A DNA stretch of 46,572 nt from an uncultured Kiritimatiellota bacterium (GCA_934654805.1 CAKUGW010000007.1:1-46572), one strand, 5' to 3'. Positions 8,595 to 17,600 are shown, counted from the first letter of the stretch. The notes: a model not told the origin generated them from the letters alone. Program-made: numbers and translations.

Positions 8595-8624
8595 ACAATA
8601 CCATTTCCGGCCACTGGTTGTCAA
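8595..8624 (-). promoter_or_regulatory. strong sigma-70-type promoter of the 938-aa surface protein
   Basis: On the minus strand a perfect -35 TTGACA (8619-8624) is followed, after 18 bases, by TATTGT (8595-8600) with an extended -10 TGG. It is the best consensus promoter in the window. The predicted 5' leader is about 120 bases long and begins with the 18-bp tandem repeats. Confidence 0.75.
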
Positions 8625-8645
8625 GGGCCGTCCGCGCTTCGAAAA

Positions 8646-8858
8646 GTGTGGTCAAAAAGCGGACTCGTCGGCGGCGTGACGGGAATCCCGACGGGGCTCT
8701 TCGACGGCTGCACGACGATCGCCGCGACGATCGCGAACGACTTCGCCGAGGCGGACGGCCTTCACAAGAGCGCGCTCTTCGGCCTTGGCGCGATCCTGCT
8801 CGTGCTGGAGTTCGGCATCCAGGCCGTCACGAACCGGCTGATCAGGAGCAAGGCCTGA
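8646..8858 (+). pseudogene. pstC: 3' remnant of phosphate ABC transporter permease PstC
   Basis: The translation holds GIPTGLFDGCTTIAATIAND, then FAEADGLHKSALFGLGAILLVLEFGIQAVTNRL. It matches the last cytoplasmic loop and last membrane helix of PstC (typical: TIAxxIANExxEAxGLHxxALFxxGxxLF). About 70 of the ~300 residues remain, with no native start. It is followed at 8903 by what looks like the first codons of pstA, so the natural gene order pstC-pstA is still visible. Transport function is lost from this copy. Confidence 0.65.
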
Positions 8859-8902
8859 ACTCACGGACAGACGACGACAGACAAAAGGCAGAAGGAGCTT
8901 TC

Positions 8903-8944
8903 ATGACAACCCGACCCGCGACTTTCCGAAAGGCGACCGCCTGA
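8903..8944 (+). pseudogene. pstA: 5' remnant of pstA (13 codons)
   Basis: AGAAGGAGC precedes the ATG at 8903-8905, and the reading frame MTTRPATFRKATA stops after 13 codons. The position 44 bases after the pstC remnant and the basic cytoplasmic N-terminal composition fit the start of PstA, whose membrane part is missing. The identity is inferred from position; the strong ribosome site shows that a real gene once began here. Confidence 0.4.
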
Positions 8945-8954
8945 CGCGGCGCGG

Positions 8955-9323
8955 CTACAGGGTCGCGACGAAGCGCGCGACGGCGGCGGCCACGCCCGCC
9001 TCGTCCATCGCGTCGACGTCGCCCAGCCCGCCGAGGAACAGCGTGAACGCCCGCCAAGAGGAATCAAGCCACGCGGTGATCTCGGCCTCGCACGTCCTGT
9101 CGGGGTCGTAGCGCACGAGCAGGTTCCCCGTCACGAGGCAGAGCTCGGCGTCCGTCACGCCCGGGCGCTTCAGCACGCAGTCGCGGAAGAGCCCCGCGAA
9201 CTTCGCCGCCAGTTCGGGATACTGGCGCACGCCGCCGATGGCGACGCGGACGCGCCCCGGCAGCGAATGCACGATGCGGATGCCGCCGACGCACTTCAGG
9301 TAGGCCTGGATGAGCGGATTCAT
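8955..9323 (-). CDS. HMA-fold (heavy-metal-associated) small protein
   Basis: The protein has 122 residues. The segment IRIVHSLPGRVRVAIGGVRQ followed by GVTDAELCLVTGNLLVRYDPDRT reproduces the beta-alpha-beta pattern of the HMA_2 family. These are ferredoxin-like domains with a HSLPGRxRV signature instead of the CxxC metal site, usually found as N-terminal parts or partners of P-type metal ATPases. The C-terminal 40 residues (SWRAFTLFLGGLGDVDAM) are predicted helical. It lies 5 bases downstream of another HMA_2 protein. No P-type ATPase is in the window, so the pair may be orphaned. The ATG at 9321-9323 was chosen because GGGAGACTGAAG precedes it. Confidence 0.55.
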   Translation of the reverse strand: MNPLIQAYLKCVGGIRIVHSLPGRVRVAIGGVRQYPELAAKFAGLFRDCVLKRPGVTDAELCLVTGNLLVRYDPDRTCEAEITAWLDSSWRAFTLFLGGLGDVDAMDEAGVAAAVARFVATL

Positions 9324-9328
9324 CGTCT

Positions 9329-9832
9329 TCAGTCTCCCGTGCGCGAAAGCGAGCGGTGCAGCCACCAGAGCACCGCAAGCGGCGAGAACTTCGGGCCGCC
9401 GCGCCCCGTGATGCCGCGCACGAACGTGACGATCAGCAGCACCGTCATCAGCGCCGGAATGTCGAAGACGCCGCCCGAACGGCGCAGCACCGCCTGGTTG
9501 AGCGCATAGTGAATGGCGTTCAGCTCGCCGCCCACAAGCGAGCGGTGGCTGCGGAACGCCGTCTCGAAGTCGAAGCCGTGCGTCGCGGCGGCCACCACGA
9601 GCGACGGCGTGAGCTTCGCCGCGTCATAGCGAACGAGCGCCGTGCCGAGGGTCGGGTTCACCGAGACCGCCGAAATGCCGTCGAGCCGCTTCAGGCTCGC
9701 GGCGAACTCCGCCATCGCCCGTGCGCGCTGCGCGAGCGAGGGAATCCTCAGCCTCAGCCGCCCCGGGAGCGCATGGACGACCTCCAGCACGCCGGTAAAC
9801 GAAACGATCTGGTTCAATGCCTTTTTCATCAT
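9329..9832 (-). CDS. HMA-fold protein with a C-terminal membrane segment
   Basis: The protein has 167 residues. Residues about 13-80 form an HMA_2 domain (VLEVVHALPGRLRLRIPS, then GISAVSVNPTLGTALVRYD). The C-terminal part holds one hydrophobic segment (IPALMTVLLIVTFVRGI, about residues 125-142) and ends in a basic tail. The architecture suits a membrane-linked accessory for metal handling, together with the next gene 5 bases downstream. The start codon lies only about 8 bases from the predicted -10 element and has no Shine-Dalgarno sequence, so its mRNA may be leaderless. Confidence 0.55.
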   Translation of the reverse strand: MMKKALNQIVSFTGVLEVVHALPGRLRLRIPSLAQRARAMAEFAASLKRLDGISAVSVNPTLGTALVRYDAAKLTPSLVVAAATHGFDFETAFRSHRSLVGGELNAIHYALNQAVLRRSGGVFDIPALMTVLLIVTFVRGITGRGGPKFSPLAVLWWLHRSLSRTGD

Positions 9833-9840
9833 GTGATGAT

Positions 9841-9870
9841 AGTTTATCATGCCGCACTTTGCCGCGTCAA
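9841..9870 (-). promoter_or_regulatory. promoter of the HMA gene pair
   Basis: On the minus strand TTGACG (9865-9870), an 18-base spacer and TAAACT (9841-9846) with an extended TGA form a clear promoter. The ATG at 9830-9832 begins about where transcription would start. Confidence 0.65.
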
Positions 9871-9885
9871 GGCCGAACAGGCGCG

Positions 9886-11085
9886 CTATGCCTGCGCGCG
9901 GCCGCCGTCCCGAACGAGCGCGGCGGCGAAGGCTCCGTCGTGGCCCGTCTCGAACGGCACGGACTCCTTCGCCGCCCGCAGGGTGAAGTCGGGGTGGCGC
10001 GCGAGGAACGCCTCGACCTGCTCGCCGTTCTCCTCCGGCTCGTTCGAGCACGTCGAGTAGACGAGCGTGCCGCCCGGCGCGACGTGCGCCGCCGCCGCGT
10101 CGAGGATCTCCGCCTGAAGCCTCACGAGCTCGGCGAGCTTCTCCGCGCTCCAGTTCCACCGCGCGTCGGGCCGCCGCCGGAAGACGCCCGTGTTGGAGCA
10201 CGGCGCATCGACGAGGACCTTGGGGAAATGATCGAATGGGCGAATCGTCGAATAATCGAATGTCTGAGCATTGAGACGCTTGTCCCTCACGTCACGCAAG
10301 TCCCCAATAACCTTCACGTCCGCGAGCTTCAGCCGCCGCAGGTTCTCCTGGAGCCGTGCGCGGCGGCGGGGGCTGACCTCGCACGCCGTCACGTCCGCAC
10401 CGCGCCACGCGAGCTGGACGGTCTTGCCGCCCGGCGCGGCGCAGGCGTCGAGGACGCGCTCGCCCGGCTGCGGATCGAGAAGCTCGACCGCGAGGCGCGT
10501 GCCCGGATCCTGCACGATGAAATCGCCTGTCGAGAAGCCGGGCACGCCGGACACCTTCTGCCCGCGTTCGAGCTGCGTGAACGTGCCGCCCCTGCGCGCG
10601 AGGTAGGTGACGGCCGGCGCGTTGTGCCACGCGGCCAGCCGCTCGGCGTTCTCCGCGCCGAAGCGCGCCGTCCAGCGGCGCACGAGCGCCGTGGGGAACG
10701 TCTCCAGCTCCGTGCCGAGGGAAACGGCGTCGCGCTGGCGGATGAGGTTGCGCAGGACGCCGTTGACGACGCGCGCGACGGACGGGTTCTCGCACGCCTT
10801 CGCCGCCGCGACCGTCTCGTTGACCGCCGCGAAGTCGGGCACGTCGTCCATGTAGAGGACCTGCGCCGCGCCGACGTAGAGCAGGGCCTCCAGCTCGCCC
10901 TTCGGCCACTGCTTCACGAACGCGCCGAGGACGTGCCGCAGGGGCCGCAGCCGGCGGATCACCGTGTAGACGAGATCCTGCACGAACGCGCGGTCCGGCC
11001 CGTCGGGCAGGAGGTTCGCGGGGAACTCCTTCGTGAGGAGCCAGCGGGCGACGACGAACGCCGCCGTGCGACGCGCGTTCGTCAC
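9886..11085 (-). CDS. rsmB: 16S rRNA (cytosine-C5)-methyltransferase RsmB-like
   Basis: The protein has 399 residues. The N-terminal third is the NusB-like helical RNA-binding domain (FVQDLVYTVIRRLRPLRHVL, AALLYVGAAQVLYMDDVPDFAAVNETV). The rest is the NOL1/NOP2/Sun methyltransferase domain with DACAAPGGKTVQLA (SAM site), DAPCSNTGV (general-base Cys) and YSTCSNEPEENGEQV (catalytic Cys). It methylates C967 of 16S rRNA in the E. coli counterpart. The start is GTG, and GTGA overlaps the stop of the upstream pyrophosphorylase gene, so the two are translationally coupled. An odd patch of about 13 residues, FDYSTIRPFDHFP, precedes LVDAPCSN and is encoded by repeated ATCGAA-like units. Confidence 0.9.
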   Translation of the reverse strand: MTNARRTAAFVVARWLLTKEFPANLLPDGPDRAFVQDLVYTVIRRLRPLRHVLGAFVKQWPKGELEALLYVGAAQVLYMDDVPDFAAVNETVAAAKACENPSVARVVNGVLRNLIRQRDAVSLGTELETFPTALVRRWTARFGAENAERLAAWHNAPAVTYLARRGGTFTQLERGQKVSGVPGFSTGDFIVQDPGTRLAVELLDPQPGERVLDACAAPGGKTVQLAWRGADVTACEVSPRRRARLQENLRRLKLADVKVIGDLRDVRDKRLNAQTFDYSTIRPFDHFPKVLVDAPCSNTGVFRRRPDARWNWSAEKLAELVRLQAEILDAAAAHVAPGGTLVYSTCSNEPEENGEQVEAFLARHPDFTLRAAKESVPFETGHDGAFAAALVRDGGRAQA

Positions 11086-12419
11086 TCGGCCCCCAGTGCG
11101 AGGCCGACCTTCGCGAGATCCTTCGCGTCCAGCGCGTAGACGGGGTCGATCTCGATCGGCAGGCCCTTCGGGACCGTCACGCCGATCTCGGACAGCCACT
11201 TCGTCCACTTCGCCCGCAGGTCGGCCCGGCACGTCGCGGGCGAGTCGCTGCCCTCGGCGTTCTTGACGGGCGAGAACTCCTCCTTCGGGTCGAACGCGAG
11301 GAACGCCGCGCGCTTCGCCTTCGGCAGGATGTCGAAGATGAACTTCTCGAACTTGTAGCCGTTGGGCTCCTTCGGCTGGACGACCTTGCCCTTCTCGACG
11401 AACGGGATCTTCTTGAACGCGAGGTGGAGCGGCATCGCCTTCGCGGCCTCGCGGGCGAGGAACGCGCGGTCGAAGACGTGGATCGCGGGCGAGCCGTAGA
11501 GGAAGTAGAGCTTGCCGTCCTTCTCGCGCAGGCACTGCTCCTTCGTCATCTCGGTGTACTCGACCATGCGGTAGGTCTTGCCGAACTGCATCGGGATGCC
11601 AACCTTCTCGAACGGGTCGCGCTTCGCGCAGAGCTTGAGCGAATACTCCGACTTCTGGAGCACGTGGTAGCCGATGAACGCCGGGTCGGCGATCTCGACG
11701 AGCGGGTTGTCGACCTGGAAGAAGAAGACGGACTTGATGCCGCGCGCGCGCATGTCGTCCAGCGCGCCCGACCGCCTGAGCGCCGCGAGCAGGCCACCGT
11801 GCCCGTCCGGGCTCATGAAGATGTGGCCGGGGCGGTCGAGGATGATCTTGCCGTCCTTCGTCATGCCGGGCCACATGCCCTGCGTGAAGAAGAAGACGTT
11901 CTTCGGGTCGAGGCCGAAGAAGTCGTTCTCCTCGAAGCACTTCTGCGTCGCCGCGTCGTTCGCCTCGCTCGTCATCACGTAGAACGGGATCGTCGCGCCG
12001 TAGCGGATCGAGCGCGCGAGAACCTTGCGCGCGTGGAAGTAGAAGAGCGGCGCGCCGGTGATCGGGCCGATCGAGAAGCAGCCCTTCGGGCCATCGTAGC
12101 CGAGGCGCGAGCCCTGCCCGCCCGCGACGAGAAGCGCCGCGACGCGCCCGGCGCGCAGCTCCTTCTCGCCGGCGGCGACCGCCTTCTTCAGGGCCGCGCC
12201 CGACAGCTCGGCGACCTTCGGCGCCAGGCCCGTCGAGGAGTCGAACCGGTCGCCGCCCGTCTCCAGCGCGGCCGCGCACTGCCGCAGGCTCTTCGGCTCG
12301 ATCGTCGCGACTTGCGCGAGCAGTTCCTTGCGCTCGTTCTTCGCGAGCCTCTTCCAATAGGCGAGCACGTGTTCCTGCCCGCACGACTTCAGCAGCCTCT
12401 CGGCCTCGGTGTAGTTCAT
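11082..12419 (-). CDS. UDP-sugar pyrophosphorylase (UDPGP family, UDP-GlcNAc/UDP-glucose type)
   Basis: The protein has 445 residues. It makes UDP-GlcNAc or UDP-glucose from the sugar 1-phosphate and UTP in the cytoplasm. The eukaryote-like UDPGP fold is shown by LLVAGGQGSRLGYDGPKGCF (about residues 96-115, nucleotide loop), PFYVMTSEAND, FFTQGMWP, MSPDGHGGLLAAL and FFQVDNPLVEIADP. It differs from bacterial GalU and GlmU and resembles the UAP1/AGX branch found in some PVC bacteria. The ATG at 12417-12419 has AAGGAGAAC upstream. It is followed by rsmB with a 4-base overlap. Which sugar is used cannot be decided from motifs alone. Confidence 0.88.
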   Translation of the reverse strand: MNYTEAERLLKSCGQEHVLAYWKRLAKNERKELLAQVATIEPKSLRQCAAALETGGDRFDSSTGLAPKVAELSGAALKKAVAAGEKELRAGRVAALLVAGGQGSRLGYDGPKGCFSIGPITGAPLFYFHARKVLARSIRYGATIPFYVMTSEANDAATQKCFEENDFFGLDPKNVFFFTQGMWPGMTKDGKIILDRPGHIFMSPDGHGGLLAALRRSGALDDMRARGIKSVFFFQVDNPLVEIADPAFIGYHVLQKSEYSLKLCAKRDPFEKVGIPMQFGKTYRMVEYTEMTKEQCLREKDGKLYFLYGSPAIHVFDRAFLAREAAKAMPLHLAFKKIPFVEKGKVVQPKEPNGYKFEKFIFDILPKAKRAAFLAFDPKEEFSPVKNAEGSDSPATCRADLRAKWTKWLSEIGVTVPKGLPIEIDPVYALDAKDLAKVGLALGAE

Positions 12420-12446
12420 CAGCTGTTCTCCTTCAAATGAGGTGAC

Positions 12447-12455
12447 ATTATACCA
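12447..12455 (-). promoter_or_regulatory. extended -10 promoter of the pyrophosphorylase-rsmB operon
   Basis: On the minus strand TGGTATAAT (TATAAT at 12447-12452) lies 28 bases before the start codon. The -35 region is weak. The TGG-extended -10 recurs at several other promoters in this window. Confidence 0.7.
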
Positions 12456-12516
12456 TAATGGGGGAACGTGGAACGCTCACGCCTCGCGGATCATCGCCTG
12501 AACGGCCGCGCGTCAT

Positions 12517-12560
12517 TTCCAGAAGTGAATGCAAAGTGGTATTTGCGTTGAGTGCTGGAA
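12517..12560. repeat. 44-base two-stem hairpin element in gene-free region
   Basis: TTCCAG...CTGGAA form the outer arms and AATGCAAA...TTTGCGTT (one mismatch) the inner arms, separated symmetrically by 6- and 5-base internal loops. The gene-free stretch 12453-12808 also holds the palindromes at 12600-12615 and 12666-12703. No protein-coding gene is supported there. Confidence 0.55.
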
Positions 12561-12599
12561 ACAGGGGCCGGGATTGACGGAGAGTCGGAAACCCATGCA

Positions 12600-12615
12600 C
12601 CCTCCCCGGGGAGGG
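12600..12615. other. 16-bp perfect GC palindrome, possible terminator stem
   Basis: CCCTCCCCGGGGAGGG is a perfect palindrome. On the plus strand it is followed by TTGTTGCGTTT, a weakly T-rich tail. It lies downstream of the minus-strand glycosidase operon that ends at 12809, so an end-of-operon structure is possible. Confidence 0.4.
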
Positions 12616-12648
12616 TTGTTGCGTTTACTTCCATAATCCCGTTTTCGG

Positions 12649-12654
12649 TATCAT
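12649..12654 (+). promoter_or_regulatory. orphan -10-like element facing a hairpin
   Basis: CGGTATCATG resembles the TTTTGGTATCATG -10 of the two leader-ORF promoters but points along the plus strand, where only the hairpin 12666-12703 and no gene follows. It could drive a small RNA or be a decayed copy of the promoter module. Confidence 0.25.
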
Positions 12655-12665
12655 GTCCGCTTCCA

Positions 12666-12703
12666 GCCCTGGGCCGGGGAGCGGGTGCCCCACGGCCCAG
12701 GGC
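12666..12703. terminator. long GC-rich hairpin downstream of the glycosidase operon
   Basis: GCCCTGGGCCG (12666-12676) pairs with CGGCCCAGGGC (12693-12703), extended by a GGG/CCC stack. It is 106 bases past the end of the last gene of the long minus-strand operon. There is no T-run, so if it ends or protects transcripts it would do so without the classic tail. Confidence 0.35.
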
Positions 12704-12808
12704 GCAAAACCAAGACAGACAGGGGGGCTGTCCCTGCCGGGACGCGACGCGTTTCAAGAGCGCATCCCCTCGTCAGCAGACCTAAAGCGAGGCCGGGTCA
12801 CAAGTCGT

Positions 12809-14656
12809 TCATTCGCCGCGCAGCCGCCAGCCGAGCGGCGCGACCGCCGAGCCGTCCGGCAGGGCGTAGGGCCTGTCCGCATAGTTGACGACGATCTCCG
12901 TTCCGTCCGACCAGCGCGTCGCGTAGACGCCCTCGGCGAGCTCCCGGTGTCCATCGATGAACAGATACTGAAGCCGCACCAGCCGCGCGTAGAGGTCGGC
13001 CCCCTCCTTGATCGCCGCGACGGACCGCCGCAGCTCGTCGTCCGTCGCGCAGCCGAGGTCGCCCTTTCCCATCCAGTCGTTGCCGTTCGAGAGGAACTTC
13101 GAGTAGAAGTAGAAGTTCGGGCGTCCGCCGTACTCGAGCAGCTTCAGCCGCCAGCACGGGGGCTGGACGGTGAAGTTCACCGTGGACGAGAACGGGTTCG
13201 AGACGATGAAGCCGTTGTAGACGATCTGGAAGATCGGCACGAGCCGCTTCACGAGCCCTTTGCCCGCGCGCCATTCGTCCGCGATCTTCATGGGGTCGTC
13301 GAACGAGGCGTACAGCACCGAGTCGAGCGACGCGGCGAAATGGTCCGCGCACCCTTCGCTCGCAAAGCCCCCGAACGCCCGTTTGGCCTCCTCGGCGCAA
13401 AGTCCCCAATACCGCGCGCCCTCCTTGAACGTGAGCGGGTGGCGCGGATCGCGGCAGTTCGGCGCCGGCAGGATGGACACGACGTCGAAGTAGCCCATCC
13501 CCCTGAACCCAAGCGCCGCCATGCGGTCCATGTCCTTCGTCGCGAAGCGCTCATAGGCGCGCTGCGGGCAGATGCGATAGGGCCGTCCGCCGCCCCAGTC
13601 CATGCCGGGGACCTCCTTCGGCGTGCCGTCCGCGTTCTTGACCGTCCACTCGACATCCCAGCAGTCCGCGATGCGGTAGCCGTCGAGGAAGTTGCCGTGC
13701 GGCACGATCAGGTAGCCCGCCGCGCGCGCTTCGGCAACCGCCTCCCTCAGCTTCGCGTCGCCGCCCAGAAGGGGTTCGGACGGGAACGACTGCGGCCAGC
13801 GGCCGTCATGCCCGCCGACGTTCCAGCCCACGAGGCAGAGCTCTGCGTTCGTGACGCCCTGCCGCTTCAGCTCGCGGACAATGTCCTTCACGCGCTCGAA
13901 CGTGACGCGCACCGTGAGCGGCGGCTCGTCTTCGGGCTGCTGGAACGGCATGGGGCTCGGCACGGGCTTCCACGCCTGACGGATGCGGATCTCCGGCGCC
14001 TCCACGGCCTGCCTGAGGACGGGGTTCGTCTTCACGCGCTCGGCAAGCGGCGTCACGGCCTTGCGGTCGAGCTGGTGCCGGCGGTAGCGCTTCGCGAGCG
14101 TCGCGTAGTCCGATCCGGCCGGGAACTTCCAGTAGGCGATGGACAAGTCCTCGTACGGCGCGCGGCAGAGTTCGGCGTCCAGCGTGCAGGAGAGCGCGTA
14201 GCGCCCGTCCGCCGCCGCGACGCGCAGGCCCGGATAATGGGCGAGCGACGTGATGACGGCGAGATACGCGCCGCGCGGCGTGCTCCAGCCGAACATGGGC
14301 AGGGGCATGCGGATGCCGTCCGTCGCGTAGACGCCCGCGTCGCGGTCAAACTCGCCGTAGCGTCCGTAGGACGAGAACCAGTACCCCGCTTCGCCCTTCC
14401 GGGCGCGGGCGAAGTCCGGCGTCACGCAGAGTCCCGTCGCGCCTTTCGCGCGGATCTCCGCCGCAGACAGGCTCAGCACCCACCTGTCACCCGCGTCGGC
14501 GAGCGCCACGCGGTTCGTTTCGGCCGCGCCGTCCGCCTTCTGCCAGACGAGCTCCGCCGTCCCGTCCGCCGCGCCGGCGCGCAGGGCGCCCAGCAAAAGT
14601 CCCGCAGCCCCCAGGAGGATGGTGCGGCCCGTCAGATAAGAGGTCTTGTCCGTCAT
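12809..14656 (-). CDS. exported TIM-barrel protein, DUF5696-like putative glycoside hydrolase
   Basis: The protein has 615 residues. The ATG at 14654-14656 is preferred because AAGGAAG precedes it and a signal peptide follows (TILLGAAGLLLGALRAGAADG). An N-terminal beta-sandwich (residues about 25-210) leads to a barrel with LKRQGVTNAELCLVGWNVGG, EARAAGYLIVPHGNF, ALGFRGMGYFDVVS and FGGFASEGCADHFAASLD. Asp in GYFDVVS and Glu in ASEGCAD stand where clan GH-D or GH101/129-like barrels keep their catalytic acids, so an alpha-glycosidase role is inferred. I do not recognise an exact CAZy family. It follows the GH92-GH78 gene by 10 bases and closes the operon. Confidence 0.55.
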   Translation of the reverse strand: MTDKTSYLTGRTILLGAAGLLLGALRAGAADGTAELVWQKADGAAETNRVALADAGDRWVLSLSAAEIRAKGATGLCVTPDFARARKGEAGYWFSSYGRYGEFDRDAGVYATDGIRMPLPMFGWSTPRGAYLAVITSLAHYPGLRVAAADGRYALSCTLDAELCRAPYEDLSIAYWKFPAGSDYATLAKRYRRHQLDRKAVTPLAERVKTNPVLRQAVEAPEIRIRQAWKPVPSPMPFQQPEDEPPLTVRVTFERVKDIVRELKRQGVTNAELCLVGWNVGGHDGRWPQSFPSEPLLGGDAKLREAVAEARAAGYLIVPHGNFLDGYRIADCWDVEWTVKNADGTPKEVPGMDWGGGRPYRICPQRAYERFATKDMDRMAALGFRGMGYFDVVSILPAPNCRDPRHPLTFKEGARYWGLCAEEAKRAFGGFASEGCADHFAASLDSVLYASFDDPMKIADEWRAGKGLVKRLVPIFQIVYNGFIVSNPFSSTVNFTVQPPCWRLKLLEYGGRPNFYFYSKFLSNGNDWMGKGDLGCATDDELRRSVAAIKEGADLYARLVRLQYLFIDGHRELAEGVYATRWSDGTEIVVNYADRPYALPDGSAVAPLGWRLRGE

Positions 14657-14666
14657 GTATTCTTCC

Positions 14667-17600
14667 TTATTCATGTGTGTTTGAGAGGTTATGCACGCGC
14701 CAGCCGTCCGGCAGGCGGACAACGGGCGTGACCGCGCCGTTTCCCGGATGTCGCCACCCGATTTCCAAATCGCCCTCATCCGTCGGCAGGGCGACCTCGC
14801 AGAAGGCGAGCGGACTTTGCGGCGGCGGCTCGAACACGACCGTCCGCGCGGCGTAATCGATCTTCTTCACGCCGAGGATGTCGCGCACGAGCAGAACCGC
14901 CGCGTGGCTTGCGAACCCGTGACAGCAGCTGTGCGTAGGCTTGTCGAACTCCCACAGCGTCCCTGTCTGCGCCGCCATCGCGGCAAAGTAGCTGCGGCAT
15001 TCCGCCAGAACCTTTTCTGACAGCCCCGCCCGCGACAGGCATTCCAGCCGCAGGTAGTTGCCGATGAAGGCGTTCGACGGCGCGATCTGCGGATGGGCGA
15101 GCGGCTTCTTGTCCGCGTCCAGCCGGGACGGGCCGAACGCCTCGACGAGCGTCCGCCACAGCGCCGGGTGCGTCTTCGGCGTCGCGACCTTGAAGAAAAA
15201 GGCGTAGTACTGGCACGTCTCGGAAATGTCGTCCGGCACGACGGCGAGCGTGCCATCCGACTGCCGCACGGCATGGTCGCGGAACCACTGTCCGTCCCAG
15301 CTCTGGCGACGGACGGTCTCGCGCACGCGCGTCGCCTCTGCCGCGAGGTCGGGCCGTCCGTAGAGACGGTCCAGGGCGTCCAGCGTCTCCGCCCACAGCA
15401 TGTTGGAGGGATAGTTCACGTCCTGCACCCACTTGTTCGCCTGCGACCATTCGACGAAGACCCAACCCGGAAGCTTCTCCAGGAGACCGTCCGCATTGCG
15501 GTAGCGCCAGAGAAACGCCAACAGCTTCTCGAGCCTCGGACGGAAGGACGCGACCAGCCGCGCGTCGCCGCCTCGCCGCGCGTACTCGTCGAGCTCGAGG
15601 ACGAGCCACATCGCCCAGTTCGGAATGTAGTTGCCGTTCACGTGGTCGCCCGGATAGCACATCGGCAGCATGCCGTCCGCGATGTCGAAGGACTCCGCCC
15701 GCGCATAGTTGTCGAGAAAGAGGTCTTCGAGCGCAAGCGAGCCCGTCAGCAGACGGCTGACGCGGGCGATGAAGAAACTGTCGCACAGCCACCCCGCCCG
15801 CTCACGGCTCGGACAGTCGGTGAACACATCGACGGCGTTCTGGGCGAACGTCTCCCGCGCCGCGTCGAACACGGCGTTTAGCGCAGCGTCCGAACTGCTG
15901 AACCGCGCCCGATAGACCTCCGCATTTTTATAACTGCGGATGTAGGGCGCGGAGACCGTCGCCAGTCCGTCCTTCAGGAAGAGATGAACATGGCGGAACG
16001 TGTTCGGCTCGAAGTTCTCCAGCCGGTAGACGCCGGGTGCCTTCAGGTCGTAGACGAACCCGAAGTCCGCGCCGAGTCTCAGCGGATTGACCTTCCCGTC
16101 CGTCAGCACCTCGTCGAACGTGACGACGAGGCGTCCCGGACGCTGACAGGCGACGGTCAGCCCCAGGAAGCCCGTGTCGTTGAGCCCGCCGTCGAGGAGC
16201 GCCCCCTTCCCGTCGCCGATCGTAACCGCTTCCGCTTGCACAGGCCGCGTCCGCGTCACATCGACGCGCGCGAGGACGTCGTGGACGTCGATCGCCAGTT
16301 TCTCCGTCGGAAAGGCATCGCGCACGGCGTCCCACCCGTTCCAGGTCACGTGCCGCTGCGGCGGCACGGTGCGCACCGCGTCGTAGGCGACGTCCGTCTC
16401 GCCGACGAAGGCAAGCGGCCGCGCGTCGAGGCGCGGCAACGGAACAAGCCGGGGGAGGAGCGGTTGCGCCGCCGTCCGTTCGAGCGCGACCGCATCCGCC
16501 ACCGCGTTCGTGCGCCAGTCCGCAAAGTCCGGCGCGAGGGCATACGCCTCCGCGAAGCCACGCTGGAACGAGAACCGCGAACACCGCTGCACCTTCGGCA
16601 GAATGCGCGCCGCGAAGCCGTCCGGCGCACCCGTGGCCAACGCACTTTTCCCGCCCGCAAAGACCTCGGCCTGAAGGAAGCCAGAATCCCTGTGGACATA
16701 GTAGTTGCGCACGTTGTAGTTGAGGACTTCGATTGCAAGGGCGTTGCACCCGTCCCGGCAGGGGAGACGCCACGTGTCGACGCGATAGAAGCCGTTGGGC
16801 CCCCGCGCCGGGCCGTAGCCGACGAAAGCGCCGTTCAGGAAGACCCGGTAAAGGGAGGAGGCCGCAATCCGCACCTCGGCCGGCTGTCCCGCTTCCGCCG
16901 CAAAGTCACCGCGAAAGCCGAGGAAGACATTCTTCTCGTCCGCCCTGCCCGCCGCCCAGACCGGCTGGGCTCGCGCGAAGGCCGCCGCGTCGTCCTTCCG
17001 CTTCATCTTGAACACGAGCGTCCCGCCCTGAAGGAGATCGGCATGACGAAGCTTGAAGTCGGTCAAGGCCCTTCCGTTCAGCACGACTTCGGCGACCGTG
17101 CCACCTGGCGTGAAGTTCTCCGTGACGACCTTCAGCGACTTTCCGCCCGGCAGGGCCAGTTCGGCGCCCGGCACCTGCGGCGCACCGACGACGTGTTCGC
17201 CACCGCACGGGTCGAACGGATAGAACCCCAGGGCGCTGAAGACGTACCACGCCGACATCTGTCCGCAGTCGTCGTTGCCGCACAGCCCGTCGGGCGTCGG
17301 GCGGTACTGCGTGTCGAAGACCTCCTTGACGTATTTCGCCGCGAGGTCGGGGCGTCCGAGGAGCGTGAAGAAGTAGATGATGTGGTGGCTCGGCTCGTTG
17401 CCGTGGGCGTACTGCCCGATCAGCCCCGTCACGTCGCTCACGCCGTTCTCGCCGTAGGCGACCGATGCGCCCGAGAAGAGTTCCTGCAGTTTCGCGAGCG
17501 CCGCGTCGCGTCCGCCCAGCGCGGCGACGAGCTCGCCCGGATCCTGCAGGACGTGCCAGGTGTACTGCATGGCGTTCCCCTCCGTGAAGTCGTTCGGCTG

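Noticed and set aside
12491..12757. 88-codon minus-strand frame in the structured spacer (ends GNDARPFRR)
   Set aside because: No ribosome site, no homology that I recognise, and it runs through the hairpin elements; retained only as non-coding structure.
15911..15946. Imperfect palindrome within the GH78 module treated as an inserted element
   Set aside because: The encoded YIRSYKNAEVYR is what the family has at this place, so the resemblance to the 1511-1548 palindrome is noted only as a side observation.
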